Assembly: GCF_003751845.1 (NCBI RefSeq)
Contig: NZ_RJKQ01000001.1
Span: 1,550,001-1,614,000 of the forward strand
DNA from: Enterobacter sp. BIGb0383
GTDB taxonomy: Bacteria > Pseudomonadota > Gammaproteobacteria > Enterobacterales > Enterobacteriaceae
Direction: 5' to 3'
Length of the DNA stretch: 64,000 nucleotides
Below are positions 1 to 9,406 of this stretch, piece after piece (the first letter of the stretch is position 1; each line of letters begins with the position of its first letter). Under the pieces are notes generated by a model. It saw only the letters and a list, made by a program, of their open reading frames with translations, was not told the DNA's origin and searched no databases. The position numbers were made by a program, and so were the translations under genes.

Positions 1-285
1 GGCGACTACTCTCCGGAGCTGTTTCTGGACTTACACGGGCTGACTCAGCAGCAGGCCAAGCAGGAGCTGGGGGCGCTGATTGCCGCCTGCCGTCGCGAAC
101 ATGTGTTCTGCGCCTGCGTGATGCACGGCCACGGTAAACATATCCTCAAGCAGCAGACGCCGCTCTGGCTGGCACAGCATCCTCACGTGGTGGCGTTTCA
201 TCAGGCACCGAAAGAGTACGGCGGCGACGCCGCGCTGCTGGTGCTCATTGAGATCGAAGAGTGGCAACCGCCGGAACTTCCATAG
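1..285 (+). CDS. smrB: SmrB endonuclease, C-terminal part (cut by window edge)
   Basis: This is the 3' end of the gene; the reading frame is open from base 1 and stops at TAG 283-285. The translation starts [15 protein letters not shown] and contains the Smr-domain hallmarks: the DLHG box near the start and a [11 protein letters not shown] stretch about residues 40-50. SmrB is a ribosome-associated Smr-domain endonuclease that cuts mRNA at collided ribosomes. It lies just upstream of convergent sixA, as in E. coli. The N-terminal half lies outside the window, so start and promoter cannot be seen. Confidence 0.93.
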   Translation, partial: GDYSPELFLDLHGLTQQQAKQELGALIAACRREHVFCACVMHGHGKHILKQQTPLWLAQHPHVVAFHQAPKEYGGDAALLVLIEIEEWQPPELP

Positions 286-321
286 GATGAGAAACTGCCC
301 GGCGCACTGCCGGGCAAGCTA

Positions 322-807
322 TTAGATAGCTTTCGCCATCCGCAAATTGCAGGGGCTCATCTGCCAGTTAAAGGTGCCGTGACCTTCAGCGTCGAGGGTG
401 ACGCAGGCAATGGCCGAGGTGGTGAACATCGGCGGCGCTTCCTGCGGGCAGAGTTCAGACACCAGGTAGCCAACCAGCGGCAGGTGAGAAATCACCAGTG
501 CAGTGGCAACGCCTTCGTTGGCCAGCATCTGTAAGTAAGCGCTGACCATACCGACATCGCCCGCAGGCGTAAGCTCCGGCAGAACATCCACCTTACCCGG
601 CAGGTTCATCACTTCCCCCACCACGCCGAGGGTCTGCTCTGCGCGCAGGAACGGGCTGACCAGCACACGCTCAATATCTACTTTCTGACCGTTAAGCCAG
701 GTCGCCATCTGACGAGATTCGTCACAGCCACAGACGGTCAGAGGACGAACTGAGTCACTGGCTGCATCAAGTGCAGCGTCGCCGTGACGCATGATAAAAA
801 CTTGCAT
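322..807 (-). CDS. sixA: Phosphohistidine phosphatase SixA
   Basis: A 161-residue histidine-phosphatase-superfamily protein, the usual family length. The N-terminus MQVFIMRHGDAALDA carries the RHG catalytic motif, with the nucleophilic His at residue 8; the second conserved His lies in VISHLPLVGYL at about residues 106-116. SixA removes phosphate from phosphohistidine in proteins such as ArcB and the nitrogen-PTS protein NPr. The gene is convergent with smrB and upstream of fadJ, as in E. coli. Confidence 0.95.
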   Translation of the reverse strand: MQVFIMRHGDAALDAASDSVRPLTVCGCDESRQMATWLNGQKVDIERVLVSPFLRAEQTLGVVGEVMNLPGKVDVLPELTPAGDVGMVSAYLQMLANEGVATALVISHLPLVGYLVSELCPQEAPPMFTTSAIACVTLDAEGHGTFNWQMSPCNLRMAKAI

Positions 808-1001
808 ATTGCACCGCTTTTGTTAACCAGAAGCACCAACGTTAACCGGACGCCACCAACTTCTCAGCGCCGGGGAACCCGGAGGCCGGGCATTGTGCCT
901 TATCCATTCGACGAATGAAACGCTGTGTTTTACATCAATGGCGTAAGTATAGTCAATCCCTGTTTATTAAATGAGCGGATGTGCCTCATTCAACGCAGAA
1001 T

Positions 1002-3146
1002 TTAGTTTTGTTCCACCCGCGCCGGCCAGAATTTATCCCCCTGCTCTGCCCTTCTCAGCAGGGGATCGCACGGCGTAAAGCGGGGTCCGTACTGCGAGGC
1101 CAGACGCTGCAAAATCGCCACCACGTCAGCGGCCCCCAACGAATCCATATAGCGGAACGGCCCGCCGAGGAACGGCGGGAAACCGATACCAAATACCGCG
1201 CCGATATCGCCATCGCGGGCGCTACGCACAACCCCCTCATCGAAACAGCGGGCGGCTTCATTCAGCATCAGCATCACGCAGCGCTCGGCAATATGCTGCT
1301 CCGTCAGACCCGATGCCTGCCCGCTTGCGCCGATCAGCGGATAGATAGCGGGATCGACGCGCTTGCGGCCTTTCTGCCCTTTGGCGGGATAGAGATAAAA
1401 ACCCCGGCCATTTTTGCGGCCTTTGCGATCGTCCCCGAGGATCGCGGCAACGATTTTATCCGGGGCGCTAAAGCGTTCGCCGAAAGCGGCCTCCAGCACC
1501 GGAATAATTTTAGTGCCGGTATCAATCCCGACCTCATCCAGCAGCTGTACCGGCCCAACCGGGAAGCCAAAGCGGACCAGAGCCCTGTCCACCTCTTCTA
1601 CCTTGCCGCCTTCGGTCAGGATCCGCATCGCCTCATTAATATAAGGCGCCAGAATACGGTTAACGTAGAAACCGGCTTTATCCGCCACCACAATCGGGGT
1701 TTTGCCCTGTTTCTTCGCCAGTGCAACCGTCGTCGCGATGGTCTGCTCGCTGGTGCCCTGATGCGGGATCACCTCGACCAGGGGCATTTTCTCCACCGGG
1801 CTGAAAAAGTGCAGGCCAATCACCTGCTCCGGACGCTGGGCGCGGGCGGCAATATCGCCGATTGGCAGAGAGGAGGTATTAGAGGCAAAAATCGTATGCG
1901 GTGCGCAGTGCTGCTCAACGTCGGCAACCATCTGCTGCTTGAGGGCCAGATCTTCAAAGACCGCCTCAATCACCAGGTCACGCCCGGAAAAACCGCTGAA
2001 GTCGGTGGTGCCGGAGATCCGCGCCAGCTCGCTGTCGCGCTGAGCAGGCTTGATATGACGGCGACGGACTTTTTTATCCAGCAGATCCCAGCTGTATTTC
2101 AGGGCGTGGTTAATGCCGTTGAAATTGATGTCTTTGATACGCACCGGCAGTCCGCCCTTACTGGCGGTAACAAAAGCAATGCCGCCGCCCATCAGCCCGC
2201 CGCCCAGTATCCCTACCGAATGGAGCGGACCTGGCTCCACCGACGCACCGGGATCTTTTTTCAGCTCGGTGCTGGCAAAGAAGATATTGCGCAGGGCGCG
2301 AGACTGTGGGGTCATCGCCAGTTCGCCAAAGGCGCGGGCTTCTGCGTCATAGCCGCTGCTGCTACCCTGGCTCAGCCCGGTTTCAATCACCTCAAGAATG
2401 CGGTCGGTCGCCGGATAGTTACCCTGGGTTTTCTGCGCCGTCTTTTTGCTGACGACACGGAACAGCAGCGCCCGCCCCAGCGGACCGGCGAGAATGCGCT
2501 CCCTTACCGGCAGGCGTCGGCTGGCGGGTCGCTCTTTTTTCGCCCGTTCCACCGCCGCCGCCAGCAGGATCGACCGTGGCACCACCTCATCCACCAGCCC
2601 GCTTTTCAGCGCCTGGCGCGCCCGCAGCGTTTTGCCGGTGAGGATCATCTCCAGCGCGGTGCTGACGCCAATCAGGCGCGGCAGACGCTGGGTGCCGCCG
2701 GATCCCGGCAGCAGGCCGAGCTGCACTTCCGGCAGCCCGAGCAGCGTTTTTTCATCGTCGGTACAGATACGGCCGTGGCAGGCCAGCGCCAGTTCCAGAC
2801 CACCGCCGAGACAGGCTCCGTGAATAGCGGCAATCACCGGGATCGACAACGCGTGGATCTCCGCCATCAGCTGCTGCCCCTGACGGGCCAGAGCTTCGGC
2901 CTGTTCGGTACTGGCGCAGCCGTCAATCATGCGGATATCGGCCCCGGCGATAAAGTTATCGGCTTTGGCAGAGATAATGACCAGCCCGCGAATCTCACGG
3001 TTTTCACGTACCTGCTTTAACAGGGTGCGAACCTGACCGGCAAACTCCGCCTTCAGGGTATTCATCTTCTCATCCGGCACATCGACGGTCATCACGGCGA
3101 TCTGGTCATTGCGCAGGTGCAGGGTAAATGCGGACGTCGTTGTCAT
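1002..3146 (-). CDS. fadJ: Fatty acid oxidation complex subunit alpha FadJ
   Basis: A 714-residue bifunctional enzyme: N-terminal enoyl-CoA hydratase (crotonase fold, residues 1 to about 190, with [18 protein letters not shown] near residues 108-125) and C-terminal 3-hydroxyacyl-CoA dehydrogenase (Rossmann motif [14 protein letters not shown] near residue 314; the [13 protein letters not shown] region near 450). With FadI it forms the second beta-oxidation complex, which also works anaerobically. Its start codon touches the fadI stop at 3146, so the two are translationally coupled in a fadI-fadJ operon. Length and order match E. coli. Confidence 0.97.
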   Translation of the reverse strand: MTTTSAFTLHLRNDQIAVMTVDVPDEKMNTLKAEFAGQVRTLLKQVRENREIRGLVIISAKADNFIAGADIRMIDGCASTEQAEALARQGQQLMAEIHALSIPVIAAIHGACLGGGLELALACHGRICTDDEKTLLGLPEVQLGLLPGSGGTQRLPRLIGVSTALEMILTGKTLRARQALKSGLVDEVVPRSILLAAAVERAKKERPASRRLPVRERILAGPLGRALLFRVVSKKTAQKTQGNYPATDRILEVIETGLSQGSSSGYDAEARAFGELAMTPQSRALRNIFFASTELKKDPGASVEPGPLHSVGILGGGLMGGGIAFVTASKGGLPVRIKDINFNGINHALKYSWDLLDKKVRRRHIKPAQRDSELARISGTTDFSGFSGRDLVIEAVFEDLALKQQMVADVEQHCAPHTIFASNTSSLPIGDIAARAQRPEQVIGLHFFSPVEKMPLVEVIPHQGTSEQTIATTVALAKKQGKTPIVVADKAGFYVNRILAPYINEAMRILTEGGKVEEVDRALVRFGFPVGPVQLLDEVGIDTGTKIIPVLEAAFGERFSAPDKIVAAILGDDRKGRKNGRGFYLYPAKGQKGRKRVDPAIYPLIGASGQASGLTEQHIAERCVMLMLNEAARCFDEGVVRSARDGDIGAVFGIGFPPFLGGPFRYMDSLGAADVVAILQRLASQYGPRFTPCDPLLRRAEQGDKFWPARVEQN

Positions 3147-4456
3147 TATTCGGCCTCCAGAACCATGGCTGCACCCAGCCCACCTGCAGCGCAGGCGGTT
3201 ACCAGCCCGAAGCCGCCGCCGCGGCGACGGAGCTCGTGCAGCGTCTGGGTAATCATGCGTGCACCGGTCGCGGCAAAGGGGTGTCCGTAGGCGATAGATC
3301 CGCCCAGCACGTTAAATTTCGCGTCATCCACCTCGCCGGTCGCGTGCGCCCTGCCCAGCACATCGCGGGCAAAACGCTCGCTGGCGAGCAGCTGTAGATT
3401 CGCCAGGGTCTGGGCAGCAAAGGCTTCGTGCATATCGAACAGGGTTAAGTCGGTCATCGTCAGCCCGGCCCGCTCCAGCGCCAGCGGCGTCGACCAGGCG
3501 GGCCCGAGGAGCATGTCCTGTTTAACGTCGATGGCGGTAAAGGCGTAGCTGCGCAGATAGCCCAGCGGCGTCAGGCCCAGCTCTCTGGCGCGGGATTCGG
3601 TCATCAGGATCACGGCGGCCGCGCCGTCGGTTAACGGCGTGCTGTTGGCGGCGGTTACCGAACCATGTTTACGGTCAAACGCCGGACGCAGTCGGGCGTA
3701 GTCGGCCAGGGTCGAGTCGCCGCGAATATTGTTGTCCTGCGCCAGCGGCTGACGGTACGGCGGGATACAGGCGGTCATCACCTCATCGCCGAGCTTTCCT
3801 TCAGCCCAGGCCTGCGCCGCCCGGTGATGGGAACGGTGGGCCAGCGCGTCCTGCTGTTCGCGGGTGATGCCGTAAGTTTTCGCCATCTGCTCGGCCGTAT
3901 CGCCCATCCGCAGGCCGGTTGAGTACTCGGCCACCGCCGGTGGAACCGGAAGCAGGTCGCGCGGGCGCAGGCGGGAAAAAAGCTTCAGTTTCTGGCCCAG
4001 AGTGCGGGCTTTATTGGCATCCACCAGCACGCGGGCCAGCGTTTTACTGACGCCAATAGGTAAGACAGAGGAAGAGTCAGCCCCGCCCGCAATACCGGCG
4101 CGGATGGTGCCCGCCATCAGGCTTTCGGCGACGTTCGCCACCGCCTGAAAACTGGTGGCGCAGGCACGGCTGACGCTATACGCATCCGTATGAACGCTCA
4201 TCCCCGTCGCGAGGACGATTTCGCGGGCAATATTGGGGGCTTCAGGCATCTGAACCACCTGGCCAAAGACCAGTTGTTCAATCACTTCGGGCGGGATTTC
4301 ACTGCGGGCCAGCATCTCTGCCACCACCATTTTCCCCAGATCGATTGCCGGGATGCCGTGAAAGGCCGTTGCCTGACGGGCAAATGGCGTACGCAACCCG
4401 CTGACAATGGCAATGCGGTCGCCCTGACGGGTGACAAGCGGTAGTGCCTGACTCAT
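3146..4456 (-). CDS. fadI: 3-ketoacyl-CoA thiolase FadI
   Basis: A 436-residue thiolase, first gene of the fadIJ operon. Thiolase landmarks are visible: the acyl-accepting Cys in [15 protein letters not shown] (about residues 95-109), [11 protein letters not shown] (about 393), and the second catalytic Cys in [12 protein letters not shown] near the C-terminus. It cleaves 3-ketoacyl-CoA with CoA to acetyl-CoA and a shortened acyl-CoA. A FadR-like operator lies about 30 bases upstream of the start, consistent with repression in the absence of long-chain acyl-CoA. Confidence 0.97.
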   Translation of the reverse strand: MSQALPLVTRQGDRIAIVSGLRTPFARQATAFHGIPAIDLGKMVVAEMLARSEIPPEVIEQLVFGQVVQMPEAPNIAREIVLATGMSVHTDAYSVSRACATSFQAVANVAESLMAGTIRAGIAGGADSSSVLPIGVSKTLARVLVDANKARTLGQKLKLFSRLRPRDLLPVPPAVAEYSTGLRMGDTAEQMAKTYGITREQQDALAHRSHHRAAQAWAEGKLGDEVMTACIPPYRQPLAQDNNIRGDSTLADYARLRPAFDRKHGSVTAANSTPLTDGAAAVILMTESRARELGLTPLGYLRSYAFTAIDVKQDMLLGPAWSTPLALERAGLTMTDLTLFDMHEAFAAQTLANLQLLASERFARDVLGRAHATGEVDDAKFNVLGGSIAYGHPFAATGARMITQTLHELRRRGGGFGLVTACAAGGLGAAMVLEAE

Positions 4457-4485
4457 AACGCTCCCCTGTTAACCATAATGCGCAA

Positions 4486-4502
4486 AAGTGGTCTGACCTG
4501 AT
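4486..4502. promoter_or_regulatory. FadR operator upstream of fadIJ
   Basis: AAGTGGTCTGACCTGAT fits the FadR consensus (AnCTGGTCyGACCAGnT) at nearly all core positions and lies 30-46 bases upstream of the fadI start. FadR represses beta-oxidation genes until it binds long-chain acyl-CoA. Assigned by sequence match only. Confidence 0.75.
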
Positions 4503-4617
4503 AACAGTTTTAACCAGTTTTTTACATTTAGCCAATCGGCGGAGGGGAAAAATGGGAGCTAAAACACATTGAAGCGTAAAGGAAACGCCCCGCAAAGCGG
4601 GACGTTAACAGAAGGGA

Positions 4618-4902
4618 TTAACGCAGGCCCAGCTGGAAAATCAGGGTTTCGGCTTCACAGGCGAACACAAAGTCGATATCCAGCTGTACGCCACCGCTAA
4701 CCTCGGTAAAGGTTGGAGCGATCACGCAAGGGTCAGATTCTACACCACGAGCTTTGGCGCTCAGCGCTTCCAGGGTGGCATCCGCATCGGCGCGGTTGGC
4801 GAATACACGGCTGTAAGACGCGGTGCAATCGGTGTTGTCCATAATGGTACCAACATCCATACAGCAGCAAACCGGGGTTTCATCAGCACTGCATTTACTC
4901 AT
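4618..4902 (-). CDS. yfcZ: YfcZ/YiiS family (DUF406) protein
   Basis: A 94-residue small protein beginning MSKCSADETPVCCCMDVGTIMDN, with the N-terminal Cys-rich stretch typical of YfcZ/YiiS proteins, and ending LIFQLGLR. It occupies the E. coli yfcZ position between fadI and fadL. No biochemical function is established. The repeated cysteines at residues 4 and 12-14 suggest metal or redox chemistry, but that is only inference. Confidence 0.9.
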   Translation of the reverse strand: MSKCSADETPVCCCMDVGTIMDNTDCTASYSRVFANRADADATLEALSAKARGVESDPCVIAPTFTEVSGGVQLDIDFVFACEAETLIFQLGLR

Positions 4903-5302
4903 TGTAGATTACCTCTGTATTTAGATTTTGCGGCGTTCAGTACGCAAAAACGCACTCGGGGTGCCAGATAAATATTATGGCTATTTTACGCCCGCCGCCG
5001 ACCCGTCTCCAGTTGTTAATGTCCGGGGCGGCGATAAGTGAGCAAAATCACAGTTAAAAATGATCTAAAACAAAAATTGCCCCTCGCCCTTTTCATCCCC
5101 GACGGAAAAATTGTCAGCTGGATCGCGTTTCTAAGATCACAATTGAAAAAACTTATAAACATACTTGCAACATTCCAGCTGGTCAGACCTATACTCTCGG
5201 CACTGGTCTGATTTCTCTTAGGTTGTACAGACCCTACACTTCGCGCTTCTATTACGAACTGTAATATTTTTGAATAAAAAATAACTCAATGAGGTTATGG
5301 GC
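4903..5302. other. yfcZ-fadL divergent regulatory region
   Basis: A 400-base intergenic region without a gene. It carries two FadR-like sites near 5177-5217 and the AT-rich fadL leader. The fadL start is taken as ATG 5303 because GAGG at 5291-5294 is properly spaced for it, but too close to the alternative ATG at 5297. Confidence 0.7.
5177..5217. promoter_or_regulatory. Tandem FadR operators of fadL
   Basis: Two FadR-like sequences: AGCTGGTCAGACCTATA (5177-5193) and the weaker CACTGGTCTGATTTCTC (5201-5217), 86 or more bases upstream of fadL. E. coli fadL also has two FadR sites, so paired repression of the transporter is likely conserved. Confidence 0.75.
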
Positions 5303-6661
5303 ATGAGCCAGAAAACCCGGTTTACCAAGTCTGCACTCGCAGTGGCAGTGGCAATCGTCTCTACACAGGCCTGGTCCGCAGGCTTCCAGTTAAATGAATT
5401 CTCCTCTTCAGGCCTGGGCCGTGCGTATTCTGGTGAAGGCGCTATCGCCGACGATGCCGGCAACGTCAGCCGTAACCCGGCGCTGATTACTCTGTTTGAT
5501 CGCCCGACCTTTTCCGGTGGTGCCGTCTACGTTAATCCGGACGTGAGTATTTCAGGTACCTCTCCGTCGGGTCAAAGCGTGGATGCTGGCAATATTGCGC
5601 CAAACGCCTGGGTGCCAAATATTCATTTTGTTGCTCCTATAAATGAACAGTTTGGCTGGGGCGCGTCCCTGACCTCTAACTACGGTCTGGCAACGGAGTT
5701 CAGCGACAACTATGCCGCAGGCTCTATGGGCGGTAAAACCGACCTGACCACCGCCAATATGAACCTGAGCGGTGCATATCGTCTGAGCAATAGCTGGAGC
5801 TTCGGCCTCGGCTTTAACGCCGTCTATGCGAAAGCCAAGCTGGAACGCTATGCGGGCGACCTGGGTCTGCTGACCGCCGCCCAGCTTCGCGCACGCCCTG
5901 ACTTCGCCACCAACCAGAACCTGCAGGCGCTGGCTGGCTATGCGGGCTCTCTGAGCAACGATACCCAGATTGCCAGACTGAAAGGCGATGCCTGGGGCTT
6001 CGGCTGGAATGCCGGTATTCTGTATGAGATCGATAAAAACAACCGCTATGCGCTGACCTATCGTTCTGAAGTGAAGGTTAAATTTGACGATGGCGATTAC
6101 AGAAGCAGCCTGACCAACAACCCGCTGATTAACGCCGCGCTGACGGCCAACGGCCTGCCTTACGGCACCGGCGGCGCGACCATCGGCGGATCTCTGGATC
6201 TGAACCTGCCTGAAATGTGGGAAGTGTCCGGTTATAACCGCGTCGCACCGCAGTGGGCGGTTCACTACAGCCTGACCTATACCAGCTGGAGCCAGTTCCA
6301 GGAGCTGAAAGCGACCGGCAACGACGGTCAGACCCTGTTCCAGAAAGAAGAGAACTTTAAAGACGCTTACCGCATTGCGTTAGGGACCACCTATTATATG
6401 GACGATGCCTGGACCCTGCGCGCCGGTATCGCCTACGATGATAGCCCGGTTCCGGCTTCTCACCGCTCTATCTCCATCCCGGACCAGGATCGTCTGTGGC
6501 TGAGCACCGGTGCCACCTACGCGTTTAATAAAGATGCGTCCGTGGATGTCGGCGTTTCCTATATGCACGGTCAGAAAGTGAAGTTCACCGAAGGCCCGTA
6601 CACCTTCAGCTCTGAAGGTAAAGCCTGGCTCTACGGCGCGAACTTTAACTACGCGTTCTGA
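5303..6661 (+). CDS. fadL: Long-chain fatty acid outer membrane transporter FadL
   Basis: A 452-residue outer-membrane beta-barrel. An N-terminal signal peptide ([17 protein letters not shown]) is followed by mature [20 protein letters not shown], the FadL hatch/NPA region ([15 protein letters not shown]), and a C-terminal strand ending NFNYAF, with the terminal Phe expected for BAM recognition. It moves exogenous long-chain fatty acids laterally into the outer membrane, feeding the beta-oxidation enzymes encoded nearby. Controlled by the FadR sites upstream; a strong terminator follows. Confidence 0.97.
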   Translation: MSQKTRFTKSALAVAVAIVSTQAWSAGFQLNEFSSSGLGRAYSGEGAIADDAGNVSRNPALITLFDRPTFSGGAVYVNPDVSISGTSPSGQSVDAGNIAPNAWVPNIHFVAPINEQFGWGASLTSNYGLATEFSDNYAAGSMGGKTDLTTANMNLSGAYRLSNSWSFGLGFNAVYAKAKLERYAGDLGLLTAAQLRARPDFATNQNLQALAGYAGSLSNDTQIARLKGDAWGFGWNAGILYEIDKNNRYALTYRSEVKVKFDDGDYRSSLTNNPLINAALTANGLPYGTGGATIGGSLDLNLPEMWEVSGYNRVAPQWAVHYSLTYTSWSQFQELKATGNDGQTLFQKEENFKDAYRIALGTTYYMDDAWTLRAGIAYDDSPVPASHRSISIPDQDRLWLSTGATYAFNKDASVDVGVSYMHGQKVKFTEGPYTFSSEGKAWLYGANFNYAF

Positions 6662-6679
6662 TTGGCCCCTGGCGTTAAC

Positions 6680-6710
6680 AAAACGCCCGATGACATTCAT
6701 CGGGCGTTTT
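6680..6710. terminator. fadL intrinsic terminator
   Basis: AAAACGCCCGATGA pairs with TCATCGGGCGTTTT across a short loop 19 bases after the fadL stop; symmetrical A/T runs make it potentially bidirectional. Very similar hairpins occur after the TonB-dependent receptor (9758-9784) and mlaA (12073-12095). Confidence 0.85.
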
Positions 6711-6729
6711 GGCGCTGGCAGGACTGAAC

Positions 6730-7536
6730 TTATTCGTCTGAAAGCGGTTTTCGACCAAAAACAATATAATTATCAAAATATTGCCATATCGTTCCCGCCT
6801 CAGTAAAACCGGCATGCCGCAGCGATGCGACATGAAAATCAACCGGGCAATCTTCCCCGCTATTCTTACGCTTCGGTTGCCGTGCGGCATATCGGGCATC
6901 ACGCTCTACTTTTAACTTTTTCAGGCGCGGGATTTTTTCTGCTTTTAGCCACCAGGATGCCCAGTCGTCCTCTCCCAGTGCCACCGTCTCCTGTTCAACC
7001 TTTTCCCGAACCTGTTTTGCGACCTGCCGTGGCGTTGGCAATCGGCTGTCAAAACGCATGTGATCGCCATTCATCACCATGCCACCAGGCTTTAGCAGAT
7101 CCCCTGCGGCACCATAAAACTCAGCAAGTTCACCCGGCATTAACCAGTGCAATGCCGTGGTAGACAACAGCACCGAGGGCGTATCAACATTCGCCGCCTG
7201 CGCTGCAGCCAGAACTTTCTCGCTCCATGAAGATAAGCCCAGGTCCGCTTCAATAACCTGAGCACGCTCGCCATAATGCGCCAGCGAAACACGCGCCAGT
7301 TCAAGCAGCATAACATCCGCATCAACGGCAATAACGTGTGCCTGAGGGAACCGGTCGAGCAGGCGTTTACTCAGCGAACCGGGACCACAGGCGGCATCGA
7401 TCGCAGTAAACGATCCCCCCAGGACAGATTCAATAACATCGAACATGACCTTAAAACGTTCCTCACGCTGTTCGATATAACCTTCCTGCTGTCGATCCCA
7501 GCGTGACAGCAACGCCATGATTTCATCTTCTGACAT
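6730..7536 (-). CDS. Class I SAM-dependent methyltransferase
   Basis: A 268-residue predicted methyltransferase of unknown substrate. The SAM-binding motif I is visible as AIDAACGPGSLSKRLLDRFP (about residues 44-63), followed by the acidic residue of motif II in VIAVDADVMLL and a motif IV-like region VLLSTTALHWL. Not part of the E. coli fadL-mlaA interval, so accessory. A 16-base AT palindrome sits 60 bases upstream of its start and recurs (15/16 identical) in front of the metal-chelate ABC transporter at 20.9 kb, which hints at shared regulation. No specific function can be assigned. Confidence 0.8.
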   Translation of the reverse strand: MSEDEIMALLSRWDRQQEGYIEQREERFKVMFDVIESVLGGSFTAIDAACGPGSLSKRLLDRFPQAHVIAVDADVMLLELARVSLAHYGERAQVIEADLGLSSWSEKVLAAAQAANVDTPSVLLSTTALHWLMPGELAEFYGAAGDLLKPGGMVMNGDHMRFDSRLPTPRQVAKQVREKVEQETVALGEDDWASWWLKAEKIPRLKKLKVERDARYAARQPKRKNSGEDCPVDFHVASLRHAGFTEAGTIWQYFDNYIVFGRKPLSDE

Positions 7537-7595
7537 TTTTCCCTCATTTCATGAATGGTTGTTGCGGCGTTCCCTACCGTCCCGACAAATAATTG

Positions 7596-7611
7596 TTATG
7601 TTATAACACAA
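7596..7611. promoter_or_regulatory. AT palindrome upstream of methyltransferase
   Basis: TTATGTTATAACACAA, 15/16 identical to the perfect palindrome at 20869-20884. It lies about 60 bases upstream of the minus-strand methyltransferase start, so it could be its operator. The shape resembles Zur boxes (TGTTATAnTATAACA), but the regulator is unproven. Confidence 0.5.
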
Positions 7612-7641
7612 CCAAAACAGAATGATGAGCATCAAGATAAA

Positions 7642-7701
7642 ACGCCCCGGCGTTACATAGCCGGTTGTTGACGCCAGCGCCTGGAAGTAATCACCCGCGT
7701 A
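7642..7701. repeat. 60-bp direct repeat, left copy (receptor gene 3' fragment)
   Basis: Matches 9845-9904 at 59 of 60 positions (single C/T difference at 7680/9883). The right copy is the end of the TonB-dependent receptor gene and encodes YAGDYFQTLASTTGYVTPGR; the left copy encodes the same with Ala for Thr in QTL. Similarity stops abruptly on both sides. The pair brackets the glycosyltransferase/microcin operon. Confidence 0.95.
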
Positions 7702-7847
7702 CTGTATACCCTGCGTGCCGGTATCGCCTCGATGGTATCCCGGTACTGGCCAGGCGGGCTTCCAGCCGACTATGGGATTAATACACGTAAAAAAAACAAT
7801 ACAAATCACACTTTCGAAATTCAACGCTTTACCCCTCGAACCATAAT

Positions 7848-7866
7848 GATAATGATAATCATTACA
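7848..7866. promoter_or_regulatory. Fur box of glycosyltransferase/microcin operon
   Basis: GATAATGATAATCATTACA matches 17 of 19 positions of the E. coli Fur consensus GATAATGATAATCATTATC and ends 20 bases before the glycosyltransferase ATG. It predicts induction under iron limitation. Confidence 0.88.
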
Positions 7867-7886
7867 ACAAAAGGGGAGAGTGAAGC

Positions 7887-9023
7887 ATGGATGATTTCAC
7901 CGTTACTGCTGCCATAATTGTAAAAAATGAAGAACGCTGCATTTCAAGATGCATCCATAGTATTGTTAATGTTTTTGATGAAATCATAATTATCGATACA
8001 GGATCAGATGACAATACCGTTAACATCATCAACTCTTTTAATAACGACCTGATAAAAACGTTCTCCGTGGAATGGCATGACTCATTTTCAGAGGCCAGAA
8101 ACATCGCCATCAGAAAGTCAACCTCTGATTATATTTTCTTTATTGATGCAGACGAGTATCTCGAGACGTCAGATAAAAGAATCCATCAACGCATAACTTC
8201 CGCCAGTGAAAGCAATACCAGAGATTACCAGGTACTTTGTCCAAAAATAATTGACCACAACGGAAATGTTACAACATCAGTCAGAAGGATCCTTCCTAAT
8301 AATGGTTTGTTTTTCTATTTAGGGTATGTTCATGAGGATTTAAGGATAACAAAAGGGAGTAGTTACACTCCTGTCTCAGTGGATATAACTCTACATCACG
8401 ACGGCTATACCAATGAGGTTATCATTGAAAAAGAGAAAGCACTAAGGAATAGAAAATTAAACATTCGAAATATAACCCTGGAGCCAGAAAACCTTCGCTG
8501 GTACTATTTCTACTATCGGGATTCGTTTGAAACCCTCTATCCGAATGAAATTTACCACTCTCTATTAAAAAAGATAACACTGAATAACAACCAACCTTTG
8601 TCTTATGAAAACATAAAGCAAGATGCCTATACCTTTGCCATTCTTGATTTAATTGCACGAGCATGTGTAATGATACAATGCAGTCATAGTGATTTTTATC
8701 TAATCACCAGGCTAATGGACCTAATCGTACCAAACAATACTAACTCCATCTATTATAACGCTGTATATGAACTCTTTAACTGGCAAGTAAAAGCCACCAG
8801 GATTATGTTTAATCTCGTGAGATACAGGAAAGGGGCCCATCAAGTCCATGAGGAGATGCTACATTCTGACGGACTTCATATCGATGCAGCCATATCCTTC
8901 TATCTTTATGAAAAAAAACAGTACGTTCAAGCCAGAAAATTACTTTCGAGCGTGCGTGACTGCGGTTTTAAAACAGATCTTGTTGATGAGTACTTAAAAG
9001 AAGAAACTTCCAGGAAAGGATGA
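7887..9023 (+). CDS. SunS-like family 2 glycosyltransferase
   Basis: A 378-residue GT-A fold enzyme. The N-terminus has AAIIVKNEERCISRCIHSI (about 8-26), DEIIIIDTGSDDNTVNII (31-48), WHDSFSEARNIAI (63-75) and the metal/nucleotide-binding DAD in FFIDADEYLE (residues 87-89). The later VHEDL and LEPENLRWYYFYYRD blocks, and the helical C-terminus, follow the layout of SunS, the S-glycosyltransferase that modifies the Bacillus antimicrobial peptide sublancin. It starts with ATG 7887 after GGGGAG and a Fur box, and its stop overlaps the next gene by 4 bases. Clearly AT-rich against its neighbours, indicating transfer. Family membership is firm; the substrate (the downstream microcin-like peptide) is inferred from the operon. 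It could instead glycosylate a surface structure. Confidence 0.85.
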   Translation: MDDFTVTAAIIVKNEERCISRCIHSIVNVFDEIIIIDTGSDDNTVNIINSFNNDLIKTFSVEWHDSFSEARNIAIRKSTSDYIFFIDADEYLETSDKRIHQRITSASESNTRDYQVLCPKIIDHNGNVTTSVRRILPNNGLFFYLGYVHEDLRITKGSSYTPVSVDITLHHDGYTNEVIIEKEKALRNRKLNIRNITLEPENLRWYYFYYRDSFETLYPNEIYHSLLKKITLNNNQPLSYENIKQDAYTFAILDLIARACVMIQCSHSDFYLITRLMDLIVPNNTNSIYYNAVYELFNWQVKATRIMFNLVRYRKGAHQVHEEMLHSDGLHIDAAISFYLYEKKQYVQARKLLSSVRDCGFKTDLVDEYLKEETSRKG

Positions 9024-9406
9024 AGAAAATGAAGAAGATGATCTATTTTATTTACATGCCCAGTCAATTATTAGGGCGATACCCACTACAGGGAGTTAAC
9101 GGTGCTGGTATCTGGGGAAATCTATTCGGTCTTGGCTCAGAAATGAAGTATATTCAAGCACTGGATAAGTATATTAATACACATTATCCCGAATGGAGCG
9201 TTGAGAGAGATAACACTGAGTCAGACATAGAAAAGCTTATAGCACAAGGTGCTGTAATCCTGATTTGCGCGCCAGGATTAAAATATCAATTTTACACCAG
9301 CAACTTTAACAAGAAGAATATAATCCATCTTAGCACAATGGAATATGCGACAAACAACTTAAAACCAGTAACTAAACTAATAAAGGAGTTAGATGATGCA
9401 AAATAG
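9020..9406 (+). CDS. Unknown 128-residue protein between glycosyltransferase and microcin
   Basis: I do not recognise this family. It overlaps the glycosyltransferase stop by 4 bases (ATGA) and its own stop overlaps the microcin precursor start, so all three genes are translationally coupled. After a basic Lys/Met N-terminus the sequence includes MPSQLLGRYPLQGVNGAGIW and a short hydrophobic strand AVILICAPGL (about 80-89), and ends KLIKELDDAK. No lipobox, export signal or clear membrane span is visible, unlike the membrane-bound immunity proteins of known class IIa microcins. Position makes immunity, or an accessory role for glycosylation, the leading guesses. AT-rich like its neighbours. Confidence 0.75.
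   Translation: MKKMKKMIYFIYMPSQLLGRYPLQGVNGAGIWGNLFGLGSEMKYIQALDKYINTHYPEWSVERDNTESDIEKLIAQGAVILICAPGLKYQFYTSNFNKKNIIHLSTMEYATNNLKPVTKLIKELDDAK

Larger units (their letters stand above)
7537..7886. other. Intergenic region with palindrome, receptor remnant and Fur box
   Basis: A 350-base stretch without an intact gene. It contains, in order, an AT palindrome (7596-7611), a 60-base copy of the 3' end of the neighbouring TonB-dependent receptor gene (7642-7701), unassigned sequence, a strong Fur box (7848-7866), and the glycosyltransferase ribosome-binding site GGGGAG (7873-7878). A 91-codon minus-strand frame (7549-7824) reads through the remnant but looks like debris. Confidence 0.7.

Noticed and set aside
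981-3020. 679-codon plus-strand frame opposite fadJ
   Set aside because: It is antisense to a fully recognisable fadJ and has Arg/His/Gln-rich composition typical of the complement of a GC-rich gene; no family similarity.
7549-7824. 91-codon minus-strand frame before the glycosyltransferase
   Set aside because: It merely reads through the orphan 60-base receptor fragment and AT-rich flanks; no start context or conserved protein is visible.
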